Virus record (IMG/VR): IMGVR_UViG_3300037882_000370
Location: 1 to 37,511 of that record
Source: a virus
DNA length: 37,511 bases
Reading direction: 5' to 3' (one strand)
Each line of letters begins with the position of its first letter. Positions within the stretch are counted from its first letter, which is position 1. The notes under the pieces were generated by a model. The model was not told where the DNA came from, made no database searches, and saw only the letters and a list, made by a program, of their open reading frames with translations. Made by a program: the position numbers and the translations under genes. This document shows, piece after piece, positions 6,687 through 16,135 of the stretch.

Positions 6687-8068
6687 GCCATTTCACCACT
6701 GTAATATGTGAACCAGTCACGGATCATCTTCTCAACCAAACCAGAGGCTGATCCGGGGCCTCCAGCAGAGTCCTCAGGCATAGCAGTTGGGGCTATTCTA
6801 GGAGCTGCCCTCATAGCAGCCCCGCCAAGGGCGGCGGGCATATCATTAACCGGGGTGTCTAAAGCCCCGGTAGCCATAGCCCTGGCTAATTCAGCCCTTC
6901 GGGTGGTAGCTCTCTCGGCCGCCCCCTTGGCTATAGCACCAATAGCCGGGACCGCCATACTACCGACAATAGCCCCTGGGGTGCCAGCTATAGCGTTGCC
7001 GATGGTAGCCCCAGCCCCAGCTCCTATAGACGCCCCAAGAAAACTCTGTTGCCCTCCACGGAACGGAGACATGGTGCCCGCAAACCGCTTGGCTCGGGTA
7101 AAGAATGTCCCGTTTACAATAGTCTTCATAAAGTTCTGCTCTTCCTGAGAGAAGCCACGGATACGCTTCTTGTCTCTCAGAAGTTGCCTAAAACCAATGC
7201 GGATGCCGTTTTCTTTCCCACTCGCCTGAGTCTCGGCGCGCTCCATGATATCGTCAATGATTTGAGACTTGGCTCCCTGTGACCATGTTTTCCTAGCCTT
7301 GGCTAGTTTAGAGCCTACGCTTGTGGCATCGCCCGATACCACATCAGAGTTGCTGAGCGTGTTTACGGTGTCATCTAATCTATCAATCATATCCATAGCG
7401 ATACGCCGCTCGTCTTCCAATTCAGGGGCCGTGGTTCGAGCGACGGAGGCAAGTTGACGACGGGTGATGATTAGATCACCTACATCTGGTTCAGCCCCGA
7501 CTTTTGTTTCAAGTTCCTTTACAACCCCAGTAAGGTATTTGTGGAGAACCGGGTTTGTCTTGTTTTTCGTAGCGATATCATTAACGTCAAGGACGAAATC
7601 CATATACTTTTCGGCCTTGAGCCTGACGCCTGTGTTCTCTGCCGCCTTGAATTGCGCGCTGCCTTTGGCCTTCAGGGCTTGTGTGCTGGGAGCGTTTTCG
7701 ACCAAATCTCTTGTGGTGGTGGATTTGTGCCCAGGCTTCGCCCTCATTGTCGGGGAGACACCATAATTCAGGGTGAAATCAACCACGTCTTCGGGTGTAA
7801 CCGAACCACCTTGCGCCACATATCCGGGAGTCATGGCTGATTTAGCCATGTCGATACCAAATTGAGGCCACGCGAACACGGTCTTCCCCTCCTTGGTCTT
7901 AGCCAAAGGAAGAATTTGGCCACGCTCTGGGTAATCCTCCAGCCCCAGAGTGGATTCCACAGTCTGGTCTAAAGTCTTGTTGGGGACCCTGCCCCCAGCC
8001 CGTGGGCCGGCTTGAGCGGTTAGGGATTTTTCCAGACGCTTACGGACTCTGGTTCTGATGTCTTCCAT
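6683..8068 (-). CDS. Putative internal virion (ejection) protein
   Basis: 461 residues, largely helical and charged. Near the C-terminus (about 340-385) lies a Gly/Ala-rich hydrophobic segment (FLGASIGAGAGATIGNAIAG and beyond), then a polar Ala-rich tail. Such segments are typical of phage proteins ejected with the DNA that insert into the host envelope. Its place after two other virion-like genes downstream of the tail genes fits the order seen in P22- and T7-like phages. No catalytic motif seen. Confidence 0.6.
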   Translation of the reverse strand: MEDIRTRVRKRLEKSLTAQAGPRAGGRVPNKTLDQTVESTLGLEDYPERGQILPLAKTKEGKTVFAWPQFGIDMAKSAMTPGYVAQGGSVTPEDVVDFTLNYGVSPTMRAKPGHKSTTTRDLVENAPSTQALKAKGSAQFKAAENTGVRLKAEKYMDFVLDVNDIATKNKTNPVLHKYLTGVVKELETKVGAEPDVGDLIITRRQLASVARTTAPELEDERRIAMDMIDRLDDTVNTLSNSDVVSGDATSVGSKLAKARKTWSQGAKSQIIDDIMERAETQASGKENGIRIGFRQLLRDKKRIRGFSQEEQNFMKTIVNGTFFTRAKRFAGTMSPFRGGQQSFLGASIGAGAGATIGNAIAGTPGAIVGSMAVPAIGAIAKGAAERATTRRAELARAMATGALDTPVNDMPAALGGAAMRAAPRIAPTAMPEDSAGGPGSASGLVEKMIRDWFTYYSGEMA

Positions 8069-8070
8069 TA

Positions 8071-9552
8071 TTATTCGCCCTCAGCCCACATCCCTTGATC
8101 GACACGGTTCTGAATCTCTGCGTCCAGGGCCTCAACGTCAGCGTCATCCATATTGTCGAGTTCGCTGTTTAGGGATTGCAGTTGCTCGTTGGTCATTACG
8201 CTGAAGTCTCTGGTGGACGAGCCATTATCAACCCCCTTCAAGGAGAGGGACCCATCGCTGTTAATCTTCCAGTTCCCCTCGCCGTGGATGATGTCCAGGT
8301 AGACCTTCCTGACATAACGAAGATTGTCGTTCAGAGCTTTGGCTGATTGTGATTGCTCCAGACTGCCTAGTGCGGATTCCAGGCGCTCGTTTTCAAAATT
8401 GCTAACTTGGCCTAGAGCACCACCAGTCGGTGAGGCTTCACGCATCTCCTGTAGACGCTCGAAGGAAATGGCTGATTTCAGGGCGCTAATTATACCAGAA
8501 GCATCCTTGGCGGCTGATTCAGGGATATCCTTAAATATGGAACCCCACCCAGAAATCTTCCCATCCTTGTTCATTTCCAGTAGCTTTTGAACACTGGACG
8601 AGACTACATCGGCATACTTTTGCTTAGTCCCAGTCCTATTAATATCAGCTTCTGCCGCTGGCCCGCCCTCTAGTTTCTGGGCAGTAATCTCTCCTGTCTC
8701 TCTGTTGTAGAAATACCCGATACCCTTGGTCTTATCCAGTTCGATCATCTCGAAGTCGCCGCTGTCACCGCCGACTCGAATGTCGATGCCACCGCCTTTT
8801 TTAGCTCGCTGTGCCATAATCCATTCCCTCTGGGCATTTTCGTCCCCTGGGAATAGATAACCAGCCTCCTGCATAAGCTGGGTCCCGGTTTTTTGACCGC
8901 GCTCCTTGAACGTCCCGCGCATCAATTCCTGAGCGGCCTCTGAGTCACCCCCAGCCGCGAACAGAGCTTCCTGAATGGACGAGGGGATAGCGCCCTGCTT
9001 CTCCTTCATCGCATTCATATACGCAATCTCGGAATTGACCTGCGCCGTCAGGGCATTCATGGCGTTGATGCGGCGGGCCTTCTGCTCGTTCAGAACCTCC
9101 CCAACATTGCGACCTGTCCGGGCGGCCACGGATAGCTCGTAAGCCTGGTCCAGAGCCCCTGTGTCATTAGCCATTTCCTGAGCCATCTGCCGGCCCATGG
9201 TCATATACTGGTCTACAGGGTTCTCCTGGACGGAGGCGTACATCTCCCCGGCTCGGGCATCCATGGCGGAGGGAATCTGCATATTTGCAGTATCTTGGTA
9301 TCCGCCTGCATCTTGAGGGTAGCCCTCGAATGATTGACTTTCTCCCATCCACGAGGGGCCGCCCTGCGGCATGAGAATATTCATGCTCTGGATTTCTTCC
9401 CCAGTGGGGTCTGGGGGGTTGTCCAGGCTAACGCCTGGAGGGGGTAGAAGTTCCGCCCTCATATACGAATCAGGAGACAGCCACCTCCTAAGAGGGTTCG
9501 CCTGTGCAAACTCGCCAGTAGCATATGGGTTGGGGTTCTTGAAGTCCATCAA
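8071..9552 (-). CDS. Putative internal virion protein
   Basis: 493 residues. The N-terminal 110 are Pro/Gly/Met-rich and probably disordered; the middle is helical with many Gln and Ala; the C-terminal half contains ALGQVSNFENERLESALGSL followed by QSQSAKALNDNLRYVRKVY, a pattern I have seen in large phage structural proteins. No enzyme motif. Start overlaps the upstream stop as ATGA and it ends two bases before the next gene, so it is part of a three-gene virion set. Confidence 0.6.
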   Translation of the reverse strand: MMDFKNPNPYATGEFAQANPLRRWLSPDSYMRAELLPPPGVSLDNPPDPTGEEIQSMNILMPQGGPSWMGESQSFEGYPQDAGGYQDTANMQIPSAMDARAGEMYASVQENPVDQYMTMGRQMAQEMANDTGALDQAYELSVAARTGRNVGEVLNEQKARRINAMNALTAQVNSEIAYMNAMKEKQGAIPSSIQEALFAAGGDSEAAQELMRGTFKERGQKTGTQLMQEAGYLFPGDENAQREWIMAQRAKKGGGIDIRVGGDSGDFEMIELDKTKGIGYFYNRETGEITAQKLEGGPAAEADINRTGTKQKYADVVSSSVQKLLEMNKDGKISGWGSIFKDIPESAAKDASGIISALKSAISFERLQEMREASPTGGALGQVSNFENERLESALGSLEQSQSAKALNDNLRYVRKVYLDIIHGEGNWKINSDGSLSLKGVDNGSSTRDFSVMTNEQLQSLNSELDNMDDADVEALDAEIQNRVDQGMWAEGE

Positions 9553-10196
9553 CCATACCTTCTGTAGCTCGGGGCGTTTATCGCCATCCGCGAGGACTGG
9601 ACGGGGACACCACCAAATGAGGCGGGACCCTGCATCGTCTCAGGCATGTTCCACTTGTTGTAGAGGCCGCCACCGAAGCGGATCAGGTCCGCCAGAGAAC
9701 CACCCATAGCAGCCTGACGGTTGGCGTCGAGGTCGGCGTAAGCCTTCTGGTACTGTGCCGGCTGTGCGTACCCTTGCGCCGAGTTCAGGAGCCCCTGGGA
9801 GGTCGCGAGTAGATAGTCCCTAGCCTTCTGCTTCGCATCCTCGTTCTGGTTATACAGGCCCCTCATAAACGCAGAGGCTACAGCCTCGTCCCGTCGTTCT
9901 GGGTTGATCAGGACGCCGGGGTTCCCCCGTGCCACGCTCCTGCGATGCTGGACCATCAACTCCCTAAGACCCTCGGACAGATTGGTCAGGTTGTGTTCCG
10001 CATTAAGAGCCACGAGGTTCTTGAAGTAGGGGTGGTTCGGGTTGCTCGCGGCTTGGGCGTATTCCTGCCCCCCTCTTACAGCCCCCAGCATCTCATTGAC
10101 GGCCGGGACCTCCTTGGACTGCTTCCTCTTCGTAAAGAGGTTCAGAAGCGTACCGCCGGCCGTTACGAGGTCGGCTATGCCGCCAAAGTCAACCAT
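9549..10196 (-). CDS. Putative virion protein (ejection-complex candidate)
   Basis: 215 residues with a short hydrophobic N-terminus (GGIADLVTAGGTLLNLF), a mostly helical body (LNAEHNLTNLSEGLRELM) and a Gly/Ser/Pro-rich end. No recognised domain. It follows the tail protein gene by one base and leads the set of three large proteins that ends at 6683. Position and composition suggest a small ejection or tail-needle-type protein; this is inference. Confidence 0.55.
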   Translation of the reverse strand: MVDFGGIADLVTAGGTLLNLFTKRKQSKEVPAVNEMLGAVRGGQEYAQAASNPNHPYFKNLVALNAEHNLTNLSEGLRELMVQHRRSVARGNPGVLINPERRDEAVASAFMRGLYNQNEDAKQKARDYLLATSQGLLNSAQGYAQPAQYQKAYADLDANRQAAMGGSLADLIRFGGGLYNKWNMPETMQGPASFGGVPVQSSRMAINAPSYRRYG

Positions 10197-10197
10197 C

Positions 10198-12363
10198 TTA
10201 GGAGTTCCCGTATTCGTTGAATTGAACCTGCATCCTTGAGAGCGTCACGATGGAGTTGCTTACCCTGGCGCTAACCGTGAAGCGAACCCTACTACCACGC
10301 CACATGAGCGGTTCCTTGAAGATGTTGTAGTCCGTGTTGGAATGGTTCAGTTCGCCCATAGAGCTGCTAAGTGTGGTGACGGCACGGTCTGTTGACTTGC
10401 CACCGCCGAAATCAACAGCATCCAAGTCGAACCCGTCGAAAATCTCGCTACTGAAGGCGGTGACGGACCATGTGATGTTGGTTGTAAACGGCTCATTCGT
10501 ATCTTCGAGCCTTTGCGTCGTGGTCAGGTACACCCCTTCCTTCAGGGAGTTCGTCTCCTTGGGCTCGTCCAGTGTCAGCCAAGCCGTCCTCATAACGGCC
10601 GTGAAATTGGCTATAGGCCCATTCAACGCATACTCCATGAGCTTGGCGCCCGTAGGAGCGGATACGTTCTGGATGCCGATGAATCGGCCTGAGGTATTCA
10701 CGAAGTAGTTCAGGGGGGAGAACGCAGATGTTGTGAACTTCTGCCACGTCCCACCAGTAGGAGTAACAGTCTGGCCCCTCTGTGTCTGGGCTAGTTGATT
10801 CCTCCCTAGATACGGGTGGTAGTTATAGCAGTAGGTGAACCTGGACGTTGCATCAACGATGTTGAACAGAATCCAAGAGTTCTCTGGGAAATGGACGATG
10901 GATCGGACAGAGCCATTGACGAAGCTGGTCTTGACCTGCTCGGAGATGTCCGCCCGATTAAGAGTAGACGAGTCTGATCCTAGACTGATGGACTGCACGC
11001 CATCACGGGTGACAAAGAGAAGGTCGTTACCAATCGAGATCATGGAGTCAGGGCCTACAATACCCTGAGGGAAGATGCCTACGATGTTGAAGTCCTGCGT
11101 GCGGGACTGCCCGATCACCTCGGAGTTGGACGACACATCAATGATCGGTGAATCACCCTCGAACAGATAGACGTTCTTGGACCCGCCGAGGACGAAGAAG
11201 CGTTGGAACGAACCCATACCTACGGCAAAGTCAGCCTCAGGCTGTAGGGTGCCGAATTGGAAGGTCGCGGCGTCCAGGGTTCCCGCATCCACAGTCATGT
11301 CCTGCGGATCATTAGCCCCCGTAATCCGTATCTTGGTCTTGTCGCGGGAATCAATCATATAGAGCCGGCCAAAATGAATGTGGCCGGCATCGGAAATAGG
11401 CATGGCGCTCTTGAGGAACACCAGGGAGTCGCCAGCAACCATGGTCGAAAGACCCGCCGTCCTCAAGACGGACGTGGTAATGGCCGTCACCTCCGTAACC
11501 GCGTTACGGGTGGTGTTGAGGATGTAATCCCCCTTGCGAATCTCCGTGTTTGCCCAGTTGAGTTTGGTCCCGGCAGCCGTGAAGTAGATACCCGTAGCGG
11601 ACGTGTTCGTACCGGCAACCGCTACGTTATCGTTCCCAATCGGAGTAGGGATGATATTCAGTTCCGTGAGGTCCTGAATGTTGTAGAAGTCTCCAACCTC
11701 TTGAGCCGTAGCAGCCGCGCTGAGCGCCCCAATCCCCAGGGCACTAGCATCAATCCTGGTATGGGTGATGGCGGCGGAGAAGATGCCCGTGACGATGCCA
11801 AAGCCGCCCTTGGTGACGTTATGGACTAGATCATTCGTCACTACCTTGGACTGTGAGAACCAGTTGGTAATGTCCGTGTCAACAAGAACGGTAGCAGATG
11901 TAGGTGTAGAGTTAGCCTGCCCTTGCTCAATCAGGGCAAGAAGGGGGGAGAACGTAGACCCATCCGTGGTGAAGAAATTCCGCGAGGTGCCATCCATGAA
12001 GATGAGCCGTTCGCCCATCTGCACGGACCTGAGGTTGGTCAGGTTGGTAAAGGTGGTAGCCGTCACCGCCACATTCGTCATGGACGACGTGATGGCTACA
12101 AGGTGCTTGTCTATCTGGGAGAAGATAATCGAGGTGCCATCCTTCTTCACAAGCTCATGGAACTTGCCGAGCGTGGTGTTGGCACTCGTCTCGATAGGGA
12201 ATGATTGAGATGTCCCAAAGGCGTCAATGGTGGTGATGCCACCCGTCGAGTTCATGTTGAAGTTGACGAACTCGGTAGCATACTCCGGGGTCAGGTCCAT
12301 CTCGTTGAAGCCGGACCCATCCCCTCTAGGGGGCATGTAGATAACCCGACTTTTCATCGGCAT
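10198..12363 (-). CDS. Tail hub protein, P22 gp10 / T7 gp12 (tail tubular B)-like
   Basis: 721 residues rich in Thr, Ser and short beta strands. The N-terminus (LTPEYATEFVNFNMNSTGG) and later repeats such as ISIGNDLLFVTRDGVQSISL and WILFNIVD resemble the propeller-like short-tail hub proteins (P22 gp10, T7 gp12). The C-terminus returns to beta-sandwich-like sequence. It follows the adaptor gene, the expected order in a podovirus. The match is at pattern level, so the family name is tentative while a tail role is likely. Confidence 0.65.
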   Translation of the reverse strand: MPMKSRVIYMPPRGDGSGFNEMDLTPEYATEFVNFNMNSTGGITTIDAFGTSQSFPIETSANTTLGKFHELVKKDGTSIIFSQIDKHLVAITSSMTNVAVTATTFTNLTNLRSVQMGERLIFMDGTSRNFFTTDGSTFSPLLALIEQGQANSTPTSATVLVDTDITNWFSQSKVVTNDLVHNVTKGGFGIVTGIFSAAITHTRIDASALGIGALSAAATAQEVGDFYNIQDLTELNIIPTPIGNDNVAVAGTNTSATGIYFTAAGTKLNWANTEIRKGDYILNTTRNAVTEVTAITTSVLRTAGLSTMVAGDSLVFLKSAMPISDAGHIHFGRLYMIDSRDKTKIRITGANDPQDMTVDAGTLDAATFQFGTLQPEADFAVGMGSFQRFFVLGGSKNVYLFEGDSPIIDVSSNSEVIGQSRTQDFNIVGIFPQGIVGPDSMISIGNDLLFVTRDGVQSISLGSDSSTLNRADISEQVKTSFVNGSVRSIVHFPENSWILFNIVDATSRFTYCYNYHPYLGRNQLAQTQRGQTVTPTGGTWQKFTTSAFSPLNYFVNTSGRFIGIQNVSAPTGAKLMEYALNGPIANFTAVMRTAWLTLDEPKETNSLKEGVYLTTTQRLEDTNEPFTTNITWSVTAFSSEIFDGFDLDAVDFGGGKSTDRAVTTLSSSMGELNHSNTDYNIFKEPLMWRGSRVRFTVSARVSNSIVTLSRMQVQFNEYGNS

Positions 12364-12367
12364 GGGA

Positions 12368-13090
12368 TTAGCCCCACCGAGTCCCAGTCGGAGAGATGGA
12401 GATGGAAGACCCCGTATCCGCAGTCAGTCTATTCAGAGCCTCTGACCGCATCCTCTGGTACTCGGCAAAGGCCGCCTGATAGTTGGGGGTGGGGATGCCA
12501 CCGTTGTCCCTCAGGAGGGCCTTGGCGTACAACCCCTGCACCATCATCCGTGCAGGGAACAGGATGATTGAGGTGGCGGTTGAATCGGCCGTGGTCAGGA
12601 TGCTCGGCGTCTCGTAGTAGAGGATATCGAAGAAGCCGCCTGCGGAGGTCTGCGCGCTGATATCGGCGGTAACGGGGATGGGGTGGACGTGGAAGATCGG
12701 GTTAGCCCCGCTCACCCCCACCATGGCGTATTCTCGGGGAGTACCACCCCATGAGATACGCCGGTTCCTCTGTCTGATTTCCTCGATGTTGATAGGGAAC
12801 ATGGGGGAGGATTGGTCCCCCCAGGCAATCTCATAGACGTTCTTGACGTTCCCCGAAACTGGGGCAATCTGGTAGGCATAGACCGAGGACTGCGCTGTAA
12901 CCTCGATGGTCTTGAGCATCTGCGGCCAATCGCCGAAATCAGACACCTCGGACATTACGTCATTCAATAGATCGAGAAGGGCGCGGGAGTATTTGTTAAT
13001 CTCGAAATTGGTTGTCGGGCTCAGGCCGAGACGACGCTGGACCTCATTGACGATCTGGAGGGCGGACTGGTAGGTGTTTGCCGTCGTCAC
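12368..13090 (-). CDS. Head-to-tail adaptor, P22 gp4 / T7 gp11-like
   Basis: 240 residues. The start SALQIVNEVQRRLGL and the following helical repeat (SRALLDLLNDVMSEV) are the usual opening of phage adaptor proteins that dock under the portal ring; the middle is beta-rich and the C-terminus is helical (YQAAFAEYQRMRSEAL). It lies just upstream of the tail hub gene, as in P22- and T7-type phages. It overlaps the HAD-like gene by four bases. Confidence 0.75.
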   Translation of the reverse strand: MTTANTYQSALQIVNEVQRRLGLSPTTNFEINKYSRALLDLLNDVMSEVSDFGDWPQMLKTIEVTAQSSVYAYQIAPVSGNVKNVYEIAWGDQSSPMFPINIEEIRQRNRRISWGGTPREYAMVGVSGANPIFHVHPIPVTADISAQTSAGGFFDILYYETPSILTTADSTATSIILFPARMMVQGLYAKALLRDNGGIPTPNYQAAFAEYQRMRSEALNRLTADTGSSISISPTGTRWG

Positions 13091-13470
13091 TTACGCATCT
13101 CGATTAGGGTTTGGATGGTCTGATCGGCGCTGGTGAAGTGGATAAAGATGCCCCCAGCCTTCTGCCACGGCTCCCGGCACTTATGGTTATCGTCGATCAG
13201 GATATCCCCCCCGTTACAGGCAACCGCCTTGGCCACACCATCCTGCATACAGTAGAGTCGAACATCCTTGTTGAGGTTGATGTCCACCCACTCCCTCAGT
13301 TGGGAGTAGATTTCCTCATGGCCCTCCAGCCGGCACTCAGACACCAGAACAGGCTTATCATGCCGGATGTAGTCCCACAGACGCCTCCCCGTTGGGGTCC
13401 ACGGCATACGAGCGAAACCGTGTCGGCCAGTCTGCTGGATGAGAACACCCACGAGGTCACAGTATATCAT
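13087..13470 (-). CDS. HAD-superfamily nucleotidase-like protein lacking the second catalytic Asp
   Basis: 127 residues. The N-terminus reads MIYCDLVGVL, aligning with the HAD DxDGVL motif, but the second Asp is Val7. Nucleophile Asp5, a basic residue (Lys81) before CNGGDILIDD (Asp93/Asp94) and WQKAGGIFIHF match phage 5'(3')-nucleotidase-like HAD proteins. Loss of the acid/base Asp should cripple phosphatase activity, so it may be a binding protein or a decaying gene. It sits oddly within tail genes, with four-base overlaps on both sides. Confidence 0.7.
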   Translation of the reverse strand: MIYCDLVGVLIQQTGRHGFARMPWTPTGRRLWDYIRHDKPVLVSECRLEGHEEIYSQLREWVDINLNKDVRLYCMQDGVAKAVACNGGDILIDDNHKCREPWQKAGGIFIHFTSADQTIQTLIEMRK

Positions 13471-13757
13471 GGTTCAAAAATGTGCCTGAAGTTGGTGGGG
13501 GACCGGACGGATGTTTCACCGACGAAGGTGGAGAAGGCGGACGTGATGGTATCCGTCCCCGGTTCCCTCACGAATGGCGCCGCCTCGTTCTTGTAGTTAG
13601 GGCGCACGAACTCTTGAGGGTTTCTGGTTTCGTAATTGTCCTTATGGACCCGGCTGCCATCCCAGAGTTGGACGGTTTCCGAGGCATAATGCACGAACCC
13701 GCTCTCGTCATCCGCCACCAGCCAGTCTCCTACCTTGTGACGGTTGCGGATGGGCAT
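13467..13757 (-). CDS. Conserved small virion-region protein
   Basis: 96 residues: RNRHKVGDWLVADDESGFVH, then a beta-rich stretch and NPQEFVRP. I recognise this opening from small phage proteins encoded among structural genes, with no assigned function. No membrane or signal segment. It shares stop/start bases with both neighbours. Confidence 0.65.
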   Translation of the reverse strand: MPIRNRHKVGDWLVADDESGFVHYASETVQLWDGSRVHKDNYETRNPQEFVRPNYKNEAAPFVREPGTDTITSAFSTFVGETSVRSPTNFRHIFEP

Positions 13758-14113
13758 TAGACGATGCCGGCCTGACGGACGAGGAAGTTTGCCTTAGGGG
13801 TAGTCCCCGAGGCTGACAGGCTAATCAAACGGATACCAGCAATCGGGAAGGCATAGTTACCGTCAATGTTGGCCGATTTGCCGGAGACGGTGCTATGGTC
13901 GAAGGCCACCGCGTCCGCTGTAAAGTTGGCCGAGGTGAGGATGCCGTGGAGGGTGTGTTGGACGGAGAACGCGAAGGTGTCCACCGCTGAGGGGAGAATC
14001 ACCGCGAAGGATACCGCGAAGGGATGGATATTAGGGTCCAGCGGGATCCACGGCGTCACGGTGGAGGCCGTGGTGCTATCGTTCGTAAGTTGACGGGTGG
14101 CGAAAGTAGACAT
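13757..14113 (-). CDS. Beta-rich structural protein
   Basis: 118 residues, Ser/Thr/Ala-rich with alternating hydrophobic strands (FAVSFAVILP, FAFSVQHTLHG) and a C-terminal strand pair (GIRLISLSASG, ANFLVRQAG). It looks like a compact beta-sandwich of the kind found in phage decoration and fibre-associated proteins. AAGGAA precedes the ATG. It lies between the tail fibre and the adaptor module. Confidence 0.6.
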   Translation of the reverse strand: MSTFATRQLTNDSTTASTVTPWIPLDPNIHPFAVSFAVILPSAVDTFAFSVQHTLHGILTSANFTADAVAFDHSTVSGKSANIDGNYAFPIAGIRLISLSASGTTPKANFLVRQAGIV

Positions 14114-14122
14114 CTTGGTTCC

Positions 14123-16135
14123 TTAACTGTCTGGGTCGCGGTCTGAGGTCGTGCCGCGCCCAAGGCCGGCACCGTGCTGGATTATCGACTTGAAGCGTTT
14201 AACCGAGTCGCCTAGAGAGAGAACATACGGGTTGGCAGTAACGACGGCGGCTGTCCCTGTGGATGCCGTCACCCTCGTAGCGTCCGCTAGAATGGCTATT
14301 CCGCGCCCTACAGATTCCTGAGTCTCGAAGTAGCCAACCTGGTCCGCCGCTATAGCCTGTCCTTGAGCCTCAAGGGTCTTGTTGACCCTCTTGATAGTCT
14401 CGGCAACATTGCGGGCAAAGGCGACAAAGTTGCCTAGCCGTGTGGTGCGGCTACTGATTTCCGCAATAGCTCGGGCAACAGCCTCCAAGACCTGATTGCG
14501 GGTTGTCCTGCTGGAGATCGAAGCAATGGCAGTGGCTAAAGACTCCAGAGTGAGGCGAAACTGTGAGGATGTAGCCATGGAGGCGATGTTGATGGACACC
14601 GCGCTCAACAACTGATTCAGTATCTCGTTTTCCTCAACACTCGCCACGCTCCGGGTTACAGCCTCCCGGTTGATGCCAATGATCTTGATGACCGAGGCGA
14701 ACCCAACACCAAGCGCCTCAACAGTCTTGGCTGTGACCTGGTTTGTAGGAGCCGATACAATTACGGTACTAGCGGTGGCGATGGCCCGTGCGACCGCCTC
14801 TTTTGTGAGTAGTACCGTCTTCTGGCTATTCGCTACCGCCCGCCCAATGGCAACCCGGTTGGCCCCAACGGTCTTGATGACGGACGCTACACCCCTGCCA
14901 ACACCCTCTACCGTCTTGTTGTTTATGACAGGTCCACCAGCCACAGAGGCACTAGCCGTTTGCAGGACCGCAAACGTATAGCCGTTAAGCTGATAGCCCC
15001 TAGCGTTGGCGGTAGTAGCAGCGGACGCCGTTTCTACCTTCTGCTGAATCGAGAAATTGTTTAGAGTGCCAGCCGTCAGCGTCTGGACAATGGGGATAAT
15101 AAAGGGGAAGTCGAACCCGCCAGCCACACTAGCATTGGTACTAGACCCAACATTTATCTCGCCAACATTCTCGGTATTGACCAAAAGTTTGGTGTACCGC
15201 GTCTGGGCGTCCGCACCCGTCGCCTCGACCCCGGCATTAACATATGCCAGAATAAGATGTTGCTTGGTTTCAGCTATATCTGGTGTGAAGGAAGCAACGG
15301 TAGTGAATGTGGTAGACCTGGCGGATGACCCTACAACGGTTTGATCTATATAAGAAAACGGGAAGGCAGAGAGTTCAAGAGCTAAGTGGCGGACACGCCT
15401 GGACCACCCCCGCCCAGAAGCCCCCGCATGGGTGACGGCGAGGTTTACCCTATGAGCCCCCGCCGTCCATGATTCTCGCCACATATCGATAATGTTAAAT
15501 GTGCCCGCACCCACTCTATCCCGATGTTTAGTCCGCCTATTAGACCCATCTACAATGGTCCTGAAGGATGCAGAGGGAGCGGTGTTGGCATCCCCTTGCA
15601 GGGGGGCACTCACCTCCGCATATGTAAGAACCAACCAGGTGCCGCTTGTAGCGACAGAGACATCCAGTTGGGAGCCAACGGTGGTAAAAGCACTCCCAGA
15701 GATGCCGGAAACAAGAGTATCGGACCCTATAACAAATTGGTCGTTATCCCCTAGAACCAGACCAGCGATATATGAGTTGGACCACTGTAAATTATTGGTG
15801 GCGACAGACGACCTGACATCGAGCGATATAGACTGAGAGGGGGGGGACGCCCCATATGTGATGATACCCCATGCACCAGCTATCTGACATTCTGCCGAGG
15901 TTAATTGGATCAACCTATAAGTGTTTACGGCGTATGAACTAGCGTTTGTGTTGTCTCGAAGCCTTACTTCGTAAAAGCCGGCCGCAGATGCCAATAGTTC
16001 CGTGGCCGCGATATAGAGGATAGATGAGTTATCTGGAGGGGTGTTGGCAAAGTCTACCGCCGTCGTGAAGACAGCGGTTGCCCTCGTAGCAGTCGCGGAG
16101 GACTTTGCGAAGAATACAGTACGGCCGTTAGGCAC
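14123..16135 (-). CDS. Tail fibre-like protein with about 20-residue tandem repeats
   Basis: 670 residues. Residues 1-400 are Ser/Thr-rich beta sequence in at least two similar halves, with conserved features such as YEVRLRDNTNASS and HLILAYVNAG. Residues about 408-620 are some eleven degenerate repeats of about 20 residues (pattern [AG]R.[IV]A then a polar stretch and EAV), with no introduced gaps in register for several copies. Such repeats build fibrous trimers. GTG start overlaps the upstream TAG (TAGTG). Probably a receptor-binding or appendage protein. Confidence 0.65.
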   Translation of the reverse strand: MPNGRTVFFAKSSATATRATAVFTTAVDFANTPPDNSSILYIAATELLASAAGFYEVRLRDNTNASSYAVNTYRLIQLTSAECQIAGAWGIITYGASPPSQSISLDVRSSVATNNLQWSNSYIAGLVLGDNDQFVIGSDTLVSGISGSAFTTVGSQLDVSVATSGTWLVLTYAEVSAPLQGDANTAPSASFRTIVDGSNRRTKHRDRVGAGTFNIIDMWRESWTAGAHRVNLAVTHAGASGRGWSRRVRHLALELSAFPFSYIDQTVVGSSARSTTFTTVASFTPDIAETKQHLILAYVNAGVEATGADAQTRYTKLLVNTENVGEINVGSSTNASVAGGFDFPFIIPIVQTLTAGTLNNFSIQQKVETASAATTANARGYQLNGYTFAVLQTASASVAGGPVINNKTVEGVGRGVASVIKTVGANRVAIGRAVANSQKTVLLTKEAVARAIATASTVIVSAPTNQVTAKTVEALGVGFASVIKIIGINREAVTRSVASVEENEILNQLLSAVSINIASMATSSQFRLTLESLATAIASISSRTTRNQVLEAVARAIAEISSRTTRLGNFVAFARNVAETIKRVNKTLEAQGQAIAADQVGYFETQESVGRGIAILADATRVTASTGTAAVVTANPYVLSLGDSVKRFKSIIQHGAGLGRGTTSDRDPDS
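14276..14914 (-). repeat. Degenerate protein-level tandem repeat, about 60 bases per unit
   Basis: Encodes residues 408-620 of the fibre-like protein. Units begin near GRGVASV, GRAVANS, ARAIATA, GVGFASV, TRSVASV, SINIASM, ATAIASI, ARAIAEI, ARNVAET, GQAIAAD and GRGIAIL, mostly 18-21 residues apart with one longer unit. Two adjacent units share the same ISSRTTR run, indicating recent duplication. Confidence 0.6.
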
